Shown here piece by piece: positions 34,705-44,200 of a DNA stretch of 64,000 nucleotides. Numbering within the stretch: position 1 is the stretch's first letter; each line of letters starts with the position of its first letter. The position numbers were made by a program, and so were the translations under genes. The stretch is from positions 44,260,699 to 44,324,698 of the forward strand of contig CM053272.1 of the NCBI GenBank assembly GCA_028583415.1, in the 5' to 3' direction. Under the pieces are notes generated by a model. That model was not told the DNA's origin. It did no database searches and saw only the letters and a program-made list of their open reading frames with translations. This DNA comes from Protea cynaroides. Lineage: Eukaryota; Streptophyta; Magnoliopsida; Proteales; Proteaceae.

Positions 34705-35370
34705 TTAGTTGCTTGGAGATTAGGACTTGCCTAAAATCTAGTTTCCTAATTCCAGTTTTTAAAAACTTTCCTATTTCTATGTTTTAGAAACTTCCTAAGT
34801 TATAAAAGAGGTTTAGCTTTTCCAAGTTTAGTTCTTTCCTATTTTATTTGTAATGTTTCAAAGCTATAAATAAAGAGAATGCAGGCTGACTGCAGTAGAG
34901 TTTTTCCAGAAAATTTAAAGAGTTAAAATTTTCTGGTTGAGCCTCTCCAGGTTGTGAGACTCAACCTATCATTCTTCCTCTTATTTTTTCTTCTTCATGT
35001 TAACTTCAAGCATTCTATTCCAGCATATGAATCTGACCTCCTACAGTGACTGCTAAGCTTTGCTGACTTGCTGCTACAGTCATTAGAATCAATCAAACTT
35101 GATCCAGATCTGGGCGCTAGCAGGTTCAGCAAACTTGCGGGCCCCATAACTTCTCCAACTCTCTTCTGATCTTCTTCAACTTTAAAGGGGTGTTCATAAC
35201 TATTATAAAGGCCATTCAACCCAAATTTCATCAATTTCTGACGGTTGGATTTTCAGATAATAATATTTTTCTATTACTTTTCTCTGCAGATTTTTGTATT
35301 GGACTGAATTAAGATCCTGTAGCAAAGAGGACTTGTTAATTTGATATGTTTTAACCCCTTTGCCATCAAT

Positions 35371-35382
35371 TGGTATCAGAGC
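35371..35382 (+). promoter_or_regulatory. Primer-binding site, initiator tRNA-Met
   Basis: TGGTATCAGAGC is complementary to the 3' end of plant initiator methionine tRNA for 12 bases and lies two bases after the 5' LTR. It then diverges (ATGGCTG, the gag start). Confidence 0.9.
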
Positions 35383-36907
35383 ATGGCTGAGGAGAGTTCT
35401 AACTCTCTTAATCAGTCCAATAACCTCAATGACCTTGTTAATTTGGTTCTCAAACGATTGACCAAAATGGATGCCAAGTTAGATAGCATGGATGGGAGAA
35501 TAAGTAATTTGGAGGAACGGGATAATCCTAGGCCGGCTAGAATAGAAGCCCCAATCCTAGGCCGGCTAGAATAGAAGCCCCTAGAAGAGAAATTCCTAAT
35601 GCCAACCTAATGTCAAGACGTGTTATTAGGGCTCCTCAAAGAGTCCCTAGAGAGGAATACCACAATCCACCCTATGAAGACTATGATGAACCTATCCGTT
35701 ACCAAACTTATAACGTACGGATGAACCTCAAGGAGTTTCATGGGAGACAAGACCCTGAAGCCTTTCAAGACTGGCTGAATGCTCTAGATGACTATTTCGA
35801 TTGGTTTAACCTTCTTGAACCTCGAAAGCTGCAATTGGCCCGCTCTAAACTTGTCGGGGGTGCTCGTGATTGGTGGCGTAACTATGAGTATAGTCTCATG
35901 AAGAGTCGTAGAGAACCCACCACCACTTGGGAGGAGATGAAGGAAGAATTGAAAGAAAAGTATTTGTCTTGGTCCTTCCAAAGAAGGTTGCATGACCAGC
36001 TGAACAATCTTTGACAAGGTAATATGATTATGGAAGACTACGTATATCAATTTGATCAATTATGTGCATGGTCTGGATCACGGGACAACGATGATCAAAT
36101 GATATCTCGGTTCCGTTTGGGACTGCGACCTGAAATTAGAGAAAAAATGGGAGTGGTTGATATTGTTAGTTTTAACGACTGTATTGATAAAAATTTCCAA
36201 GCCGAGGACCTTTTGAAGTCAATACCAAAGCCCACCTCCAGATCTTATGAATTGAAGCACCCTACACCAAACAACAAAGCCATAGGGACTACATCTCATG
36301 CTATTAACGACAGATAAAGATAAAACTCCCATGGTAGCAGCTACGGATGTACAATGCTATCACTGCAATGCATATGGTCACTTTGTTAGAGATTGTCCAC
36401 AAAAATTAAAGATAAATTCCTTAGTTGCTGCAATCGAGGACAACCCAGATACACAGGTATGTGAACCGCAAAATGATGACACTTCTGTTCCTAATACAGA
36501 TGTCATGGATGATGGTGAAGATTCATATGGAATCCATATAATCACCAGTATGGTCTTGATTGCCCTAAAAGTGGATGTGGATAATTTTGATGCCTTTACT
36601 AAAGCTTTATGGATTGACAATGGTGATCACAGTTCTGATGAAGACCACGGTGTTATGGAGAAAATTGTGGAAGACGAAGAATTGAATAAGATCGTCCCCA
36701 TGGATACCACGATTCCACTTGACTTTCCTCAAGATGTTGAGCATGTTGATTTCGTAATACCTTCTAAATATCTTGAAGAAAGTGGACCCAAAGTGATGGA
36801 TTTTCTTCCAACGTCGCAAGCACAGTTTAAGTTTCAAGATCAACAGGTGCTGCCTACCGACCCCTCTGTAGTCATTCTTCACTATTACAAAACTCGTAGA
36901 CGAGTAC
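35383..36907 (+). pseudogene. Degenerate gag gene of the LTR element
   Basis: Starts MAEESSNSLNQ with a coiled-coil-like leader (LVNLVLKRLTKMDAKLDSMD). A 28-bp tandem duplication at about 35522-35577 then shifts the frame. The retrotransposon gag domain follows at 35610-36300 (FHGRQDPEAFQDWLNALD ... GARDWW ... TWEEMKEELKEKY), interrupted by TGA at 36013-36015. A zinc knuckle CYHCNAYGHFVRDC lies at about 36355-36396. The rest is acidic and includes EHVDFVIPSKYLEE, which is also present in the element at 48668. Multiple lesions; not translatable as one protein. Confidence 0.85.
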
Positions 36908-37831
36908 TTTTTAAGTGGGGGGGAGTTGATGCAGTCCAAGGACCAGTCCAAGGATCTGTCAACATGGGCCCAACCCACACTGTTCATGTGAACACTGTTT
37001 ACGCGGTACTGTTCACGTGAACAATACTAACAGCAGTAGTTAGAATCTTTTGGTTAGTTTCCTAATTTTTAGTTTACTTATTTCCATTGTTTAGTTTCCT
37101 AAAAATTAGGCTAGTTAGTTTAGAAGTCTTAGTTGCTTGGAGATTAAGACTTGCCTAAAATCTAGTTTTCTAATTCTAGTTTTTAGAAACTTTTCTATTT
37201 CTATATTTTAGAAACTTCCTAAGTTATAAAGGAAGTTTTAGCTTTTCCAAGTTTAGTTCTTTCTTATTTTATTTGTAATGTTTCAAAGCTATAAATAATG
37301 AGAATGCAGGCTGGCTGCAGTAGAGTTTTTCCAGAAAATTTAAAGAGTTAAAATTTTCTGGTTGAGCCTCACCAAGTTGTGAAACTCAACCTATCATTCT
37401 TCCTTTATCCTTTTCTTCTTCATGTTAACTTCAAGCATTCTATTCCAGCATATGAATCTGACCTCCTACAGTGACTGCTAAGCTTTGCTGACTTGCTGCT
37501 ACAACCATTAGAATCAATCAAACTTGATCCAGATCAGGGCGCTAGCAGGTTCAGCAAACTTGCGGACCCCATAACTTCTTCAACTCTCTTTTGATCTTCT
37601 TCAACTTTGGAGGGGTGTTCATAACTATTATAAAGGCCATTCAACCCAAATTTCATCAATTTCTGACGGTTGGATTTTCAGATAATAATATTTTTCTATT
37701 ACTTTTCTCTGCAGATTTTTGTATTGGACTGAATTAAGATCCTGTAGCAAAGAGGGCTTGTTAATTTGATATGTTTTAACCCCTTTGCCATCAATGGGCC
37801 TTAAGGCTTTAAAACACGTATTTTGTGGATT

Positions 37832-38880
37832 TGATGCGGGATCCGGGTTGAGAAAACCCTAATTAATCCGCTAATGGGCCCAACCAAATAACATGGAAGC
37901 TTGGTTCAACAAACAGTGGCAGAATTGTAAATAAACTCAAAACTCAACCAGTGATGGCAATTTCGTAATTAATGTGAAGTTTGAAATAACTCTAAAGAAC
38001 CAAATAGAGCTTTAGGACATACTTGTAAATAAGGCTAAATGGATGAGGGCAAAACTGGAAAAAGGTAATAAAATATTAAACCAAAGAAAAGTCATCTTCT
38101 TCTTTGAAAACTCGAAAAATTGATAGAAGTCTCGGATTTGATCTTCAACGAACCGAAACTTCAAGGTAAACTTCGTAATCCTCTTGTCAATCGATTCCCA
38201 CCAATTTTGGTTCCAAACAACAAGGAATAAGGGAGCATGAAGGCCGAAACTAGGTTTGGCGGTAGGAGAAAGAAGAGGTGAGTTGCAGATTTTGAATCTC
38301 ACGAGAAGGGCTTATGGGAGATGATTTTCGGGGCTTGGGTCGTTTACGGAGATGAACTCACACCCAAGATTGCGGGGAAGAGGGACAGGTATGAGGGAGA
38401 ACAAAGGATTTCAATGGGGCTTGAACTGCCGCCCAAAACAGGAGGAGGGTTTAGCAAGAGAGAAAAAGGATTAGGAAGGGAGGAAGAGGGAGGAAATCAG
38501 CCAAAGGAAGGGGCTGTTCCCGATCGCAGAGATGAATGAAAGAGAGAAAGTATGCTTCACTTCTTTCTTCGCCCATGAGCAACCACACAAATCTCAAATC
38601 ATTATTTCATTCTTCTTCTCCAAATTAAAAATCCTATTACATGTGTATTTAAAAGAAATACTTTCCTAAACTAATTGAAGTAAATTAGTAAGTAAATAAA
38701 ATCCTAATCCTAATCCTAATTAAAGAAACCATAATCTACTAATTGCCTAATAAAAATATTGCCTAAGTTTCTAATCTAAAATTCCCAAAAATAAAAGATT
38801 ACAAATATTACAATTAAAATTAAATCTAACAAAGATTTTAACCCATGCCCATCCCAGCTTGTGGGCCCGCTGCTGCATCA
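37832..38880. mobile_element. Solo LTR (1049 bp)
   Basis: The ends are TGATGCGGGATCC and GCTGCTGCATCA, with a perfect 5-bp target duplication GGATT (37827-37831 and 38881-38885). Removing it joins the two sides of the host repeat. No primer site, purine tract or internal domain is present, so a solo LTR is the simplest reading. Internal frames (for example 38321-38539) show no homology. It carries a (CCTAAT)n-like stretch near 38702-38720. Confidence 0.8.
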
Positions 38881-39310
38881 GGATTTGAGTTTCTTTGGCA
38901 TGCCCCACCAGAGTGAGTAGCCACGTATTTTCTCTAGCATGCCCCACTCGCGCTAGTCGCTGCTCGGCCTTTTGCTTCTTCCGCAGCCTTGCAAGCAACC
39001 TTGCTTGGTTACGTGTAGTCCCCTCATCCGGCCCTTATTCATTGTGAGACCTGTTAAAATTCCTGCTATTATAGAGTGAGTAACCTTGTATCCATATTGA
39101 TATTGTCTGTGTATGAATGGTTTTAATATGAGTCTTGATATGTTGGAGGCCAAGGGTTATCAACTAGCTCAGTCTCTTCCCCCTAACCAATGTGGGACTA
39201 AGTTTGTGCACCTTTATCAATCTCCCGAACCACCTGGTACTTACTGTATCTTGATGGGGACCCTTCAACAATCTCCCAAAATGGTAGGTACTCGCCGCCC
39301 TCGGGTGTCA

Positions 39311-40639
39311 TTCAATAGCTTCATGATGGAGGCACATTACTAGGATTGACAATGGCTGACAGAGAGTTTGACACAATAGGATTAAGGAAATTGAACACAT
39401 CCATATTTCTTGTCCAATAAAACTCTAACTAGGAGAAAGATAGAAACCCTCTCATAAACTGTGGCCTGTTAAATTTTTGGCCTTAGCTCTCCTAAAAATA
39501 ATTCAAGTTGGATTTGAATAACCTTGGTCTTCAATGAAAGATAGCAGAATAAGATTTCAAATTACACCAAAATCATACTAAATAGACAAGTTTTGACTGC
39601 TATGTATTGGCTTAAAGAAGAATGACAGATATAATTCCAGAGCTCAATTTCAACTTGCCAGATTAATGAGAAGAAATCAAATAAGATGATGCCTTTAAAA
39701 GACAAATAAAACTGAAATTGAATAAACACCAAATAAAAATATTAAGCCTAGAATACCAAAAATAACCCTATGGGGAAAGCAGTCTTCTCCTGAGTTATTA
39801 TTAGGGAAGAAAATCAGATCTTCTATATCTTTAACTAGGTAACAAGTGGATGTGTGCCCAAGGTGAGGAAAAATAATGAATTTTCAACCAAGTACATGGT
39901 TTAAAATATGCATGGCAGGATTTATGCTAAAACTCAAGTATGCACTACGTAATCCTATGCTTTCAATCAGAAATTTTTTGATATTCCATATCATTAATAA
40001 GGTGAAACTACCAGGATTTCAGTTTTGTTTTACTACATCATACCACATGGAAATCCATGGGTTGATATGGTAATTGTCCTATTCCAAGAGGACTTGAGGA
40101 TGGAACTATAACCCGTTGGCTGACTTTTGCTTTTCTTTCACTCGATTTCTACATCTTGAAATGCCAAATAACAAAGCTGAGATAGGCTCAAGTGTACTTT
40201 TCTCCAGAAGTTTCATGTCGCTATATAGTTCTCAATTTCACAGGTCTAAATTTCCGTGAGTATTGCAGATGATCAAAACCAGAGCCGGTACCAATTTTAG
40301 TTGGAAGGAGCATAAATGCAGAACAAGAATTTTAAGGTACTGTAATAACATCCCATAAGGATCTCTCTTCTGTACTCAACCACTAAAATTGATGCCACAA
40401 GGTAAAATTATATATCCCATTATTTGAAAATAGTCATGTTACCTCAAGTGGAGGTGGCAATTGCGATATTGTTACGTTCAGTTATCAAATGTTACTTATT
40501 GTGCGAGAATTGGCGTAATAATACCCAAGAGAATATCATTAGAAAGACATGCATCGCAAAACTCTAGAGAAAATAAGTAGATATGATAACAACACCATAG
40601 CTAATAAACAAAAAGCTTTTCTTGATGAAGAACAAAAAC
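39311..40639 (-). other. Right part of intron 2 of the split pseudogene
   Basis: AT-rich sequence with ordinary intron character. No exon, repeat end or open frame of interest was found. Confidence 0.4.
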
Positions 40640-40966
40640 CTGGCTTTATTTCGACTCTGGACTAGCCGTATCTCTTCATCTTGTTTCATGCACTGCATAT
40701 TTTAACAATAAAACCAACCACAAAACCCAAAAGAATGTGAGAAGAAGGGACTGCATTAAGAACAGCACGTAACAAAATTTTACTTGCATTTTTCGTGGAA
40801 CAGACTCATCGCCCATCTTTATATCAGGATCTTGGTATCCAAGAAAAAGATGAAGAATGAAAAAACAAATTTGATTGAAAAAGGAGACAGTCGGAAAGTT
40901 ATGCGTGCGAACCAGCTCGTACGTTAACTGCTCGGGCGCATCGGAATCATCATCTCTTTCGGACAT

Positions 40967-41298
40967 CGATTTCAAGCTCAAAACTGTCTTCCCGCTTCGC
41001 AAATAAGGGGTTTTGGAAGGAGTTCTAGTCTATCGCTTTGCAGTTTTGCACAGTGATCCAACCCATCGTTTTCTAACCTGAGCCTGAACCGTCTACGAAC
41101 GTACGAAGTGCCAAAGACCGGGTCAAACCGGACCTCAACTATGGTCTGGAGTCTGGACGTCTGGACGTCTGAAGCAAGTGCCACCGAAGAAACCTGCTGA
41201 ACACTGCGAAAACATCTAACAGAGCTGCAAGGGTTCAGGGGAATCTTCGTTAAGAAGGAACAGAGACAACTGCTCTTGTTGTGTGGTCTGTGTGTGTG
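40967..41298. promoter_or_regulatory. Divergent promoter region between the split gene and PSMG2
   Basis: These 332 bp separate the ATG of the minus-strand split gene (40966) from the PSMG2 ATG (41299). It must hold both leaders and both start sites. No TATA box is visible in either direction, as is usual for housekeeping divergent pairs. It contains CCGGGTCAAACCGGACC (about 41119-41135) and repeated GTCTGGACGTCTGGACGTC near 41152-41170. Confidence 0.65.
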
Positions 41299-44200
41299 AT
41301 GGAATTCATACTCGAAGAAGGGAAACGCCTCCATGAAGAATGCTCCACTCTTATATTGGTATCCTCAAACATAAATGATTCATCTTATATTAATTCTCTC
41401 TGTGTATTAGGTCTGTTTTTTGCTTTCGTGAAGTATGGGGTTTCTTACTTCTTATTGTTGTTGTTTTTAATCTCTTGTTTTTCATATAAAGAGCTTGGAT
41501 TTGAATGACAGACTTGGTTTTCGTTGTTCTTTTTTGGCCCAGCCTGCATTATCGATAGGAAACGTCGGGCAGTTAGCAGTCGATCTCTTAGTCTCTTCTA
41601 CGAGAGCAGATAAAATCGGTTATTTGGACGATCCCCTTGTTCTGCCCTGCGTTGGCAACGACGCTTATGAACCTGTTCCTCGAGGCCTTCTTGCTTTGCC
41701 TCTTGAAGGTATTTTTCAAGTTTCACCTTCACAACTTTTTTCTCTCCCCTTCTCTTTCGACTCCTAGTATGATCATAGGATGAACTTAAACATGTTGATG
41801 AAGGATATTCATAAACCTGAAGTTTATTTTTTTTAACTTGTGCAAGCACTTCGTGTATTTTTCTTTATTTTGTTGGGTCGTTTCCCCCTTAATCATGATT
41901 TCTCGGCATCTTTAATGGTAAATGATAGTTACATTTCTCATTTAGAAAATTTTTAATAGAAGGGGAAAATGAAGGACCATGAATCAGTTGGTCACAGACT
42001 GATGAACACACGCACAACTCTACCTGTTTAGATAGAGAGAAAAAAATAGAGAGAGACGAGGAGATAAGGACATTGTTACTTTGTTTATTGTGGTAGAAGA
42101 AAATTGCAATTGATCCAGATGGTTAAGACTAGCAATCGAAGTTTATCTGCAACTTTGACACATTAAATTTTTTGTGCGGGAGTGAGACTTGTGAAATGAT
42201 GTATCCCACCTCCCTGACCCATGCATATATCTGTTTTAATTGTAAACTGTTGACTGGAAGTCCTTGTTGTTCTCTGGAATTGCTTTCCTCTTAATTGAAT
42301 GTGTGATGCTGGCCCATTTAATTTGAAATTCGAAGGACATAGTTTGGTTGAACTTTTAAGTCGTAATGGTGTGATTGAGTTTTGATAACTTGTGCCTATC
42401 TTTTTGGCTTTTGGGGTCTATTAGACAAGCATAGCATAACATTCTACTTTCTTCTGGCAGCTTATGATTCTCCTTCTAATGCACTAACTCTTATCCAGCA
42501 ACGATCCCCTGTTGTTAAGGTATAGCTCAACTTTATCTCTCTACTGCTAATGTCTGCCTCTTATGCATTCATTCTTCCTCTCCCCCAACCCCCCCCCCCC
42601 CCCCCCCCCCCCCTGAAAAAAAAAGAAACACGTAGAAGATTCTCATCAAAGATATTTTAAGACTTGTCTTTCTAAATTGACTAAATATTATTAAAAGCCA
42701 AAGCAAGGTGAAAGAAAAAGTACAGAAACTGGCCATATTTTTGGGGGAAGGGGAATCACGTCATGCTTGCTCATTTGTGGTGGAGTTTGTCTATATGCCC
42801 AATAGATTAAGATATTTTGGCAAGATATAATGTATTGGATCTTTGATGAAATGGATTGACAAAATTTGATGTAAATTAGATGTACATTATTTTTGCATGT
42901 TGAAACATGGCATAAGGTTGGCCTAAATGGTACTTATGAAAATTTAATTAATATTTTAAAATTAAATAGAATAGTGGCATTGAGTAGGAATCTAAAGATA
43001 TGAGAATAAAATGATATTTGGAAGTTATTCATTAAATAAGAACAGAAAAAGGACTTCTTGAAGTTAAAACCTAAGAATAACATTCACATATACTCCCTTT
43101 TGCACACAGAGCTCTCTCAATTTAAGTTGATTCTTATAGGACATCCTCTTTTTTCTTTTTCCATTTTCTTTGAGGTGGTGTTCATTTGAAGATGGTTAAC
43201 ACTTATGTTCTCCTGGATAAATGTGATGCAAGCCTCCCCCCTTTACCCCTTTTCTTTCTCTAAGAACTTTATGAACATGAATTCAGTGACAGTGGCTGCT
43301 TTGTTCTAGCTTTGGGGTGCTTCTCAGGCTTTCATTGTGAAGGTCCAGTCCATTGATTGGCTGAGATTTACCAGATCAGCTCATCCAGATTGATCCTGAT
43401 TGGGTTCAGTCTCAATCCAACCGATTTTGGTTCCCAATCCCCTATCCTTTGTCCCTGGTGACAGCTTAATAGGTGAAGGCAGTTCTTCAATTACATTGTT
43501 GTGATCCCCCCCCCCCACCAAAAAAAAAAAAAAAATCCCCACCCAAAAAAAAAAAAATCATTGGGAGTTCGTCGTGGTAATTTAGCTCCTTGTATTCGTA
43601 GGACTTAGTTGCAAAATTATTGTTCATGGGATGGATTCATCCCAAATTTTGGTATGAACATCATTTATGGAGTGCTTAGTCTCAGCAAGCTTCATTGTTA
43701 GTGAATGAATAAGTTTGCGGTATTAAGGATGACTTCCATGATTTTTTTTTACTTGAATAATGTCAAAAGTCAAAACCATGCGTTTTATACAATGTTCAAA
43801 TTTCCTTTTGGCGTGAAAGATTGTGATGGCAGTTTATTTATCGTGATGATTTCAGTCCAGTCTCTCCTCCAGCTTGGAGGGTAGTTTATTTTTCTATTTA
43901 AGGTCCTAAGTCAGTGGTTACTCTTGTTCAAGTGTTTTCCTGGATATCTTTTGCCTAAAAAAGATCATGCCAATTAAGATTTTAAGGTCTTTTGTGTCAC
44001 TTCAGTAAGTTTGGTGCCACTCATCATCCAAAGGGAAAAAGCTTCTTACTGTCATTCATTCTGTTCCACAGGATCTCCTGCTGTATAATTCCATCTTGCT
44101 GTCTTCTGAGAGATGCCCAGGTCCCTGACCGGCCAACTTCCTCTGAATCCCTTTCATCTAGAGTCCAGTTTTGAGGCAAATAAATAAGTTTGCACACAAA

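Larger units (their letters stand above)
33987..37793 (+). mobile_element. Gag-only LTR retrotransposon (TR-GAG type) with complete ends
   Basis: The 5' LTR is 33987-35368 (TGATGCAG...GCCATCA) and the 3' LTR 36927-37793. The two are nearly identical once the 513-bp MITE in the 5' copy is set aside. Target duplication is ATGGG (33982-33986 and 37794-37798). A primer-binding site TGGTATCAGAGC follows the 5' LTR by two bases, and a purine tract (AAGTGGGGGGGAG) precedes the 3' LTR. The 1558-bp interior encodes only gag-like sequence with a CCHC knuckle; protease, RT, RNase H and integrase are absent. It therefore needs enzymes in trans, like described plant TR-GAG elements. It sits in intron 2 of the split pseudogene, antisense to it. 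Confidence 0.93.
33472..39310. repeat. Tandemly duplicated repeat, second copy split by two insertions
   Basis: Copy A (33472-33932) contains CCAACCTCTGCATAACCG, AAGGCTTTAAACGAG, CCCCACCGGAGTGAGTAGCC, CCTAACCAATGTGAGAC and AACAATCTCCCAAAATGG in that order. Copy B has the same order in pieces: 33933-33986, 37799-37831 and 38886-39310, with an extra unrelated segment of about 130 bp at 38948-39075. The pieces join exactly across the LTR element and the solo LTR, showing both inserted into copy B after the duplication. Confidence 0.8.
30602..40966 (-). pseudogene. Split gene for a conserved plant nuclear/nucleolar-type protein, broken by two lesions
   Basis: Five exons on the minus strand: 40966-40913, 40692-40640, 31202-31016, 30947-30845 and 30766-30602, all with GT-AG junctions. 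The pieces read MSERDDDSDAPEQLTYEL, CMKQDEEIRLVQSRNKA, RIAREGKECRRR, then GMLPNGIVNLL, KVFLSDSEEEK and finally DIPPAQCLQNFLEFLKQRKM to ALRLLSSCDLLSKK and a stop. This order is that of a conserved small basic plant protein annotated in places as rRNA-processing or U3-snoRNA-associated; that name is from memory and tentative. Exon 3 enters in one frame (stop TAA at about 31093-31091) and leaves in the +1 frame, which is the phase exon 4 needs. Exon 4 has a TAG after SDSEEEKV. Intron 2 is 9.4 kb and full of transposons. Exon homology is strong; the pseudogene call rests on the two lesions. Alternatives are assembly error, or a donor at AAA/GTTTAG that skips the TAG. Confidence 0.8.

Noticed and set aside
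38321..38539. 72-residue frame MIFGAWVVYGDEL
   Set aside because: Lies within the solo LTR and has no homology or promoter context.
40783..40830. Possible extra exon (YQDPDIKMGDESVPRKMQ) between exons 1 and 2 of the split gene
   Set aside because: It has AG and GT borders, but including it breaks the family's known junction; the remaining exons align without it.
40676..40912. Continuation of the MSERDDD frame as a 90-residue hydrophobic tail
   Set aside because: It reads into intron 1 of the split gene. The donor at 40912 and acceptor at 40693 restore the conserved order TYEL/CMKQDEEIR, so the tail is intronic.
41598..41849. Minus-strand 83-residue frame
   Set aside because: Antisense to PSMG2 exon 2 and its following intron.
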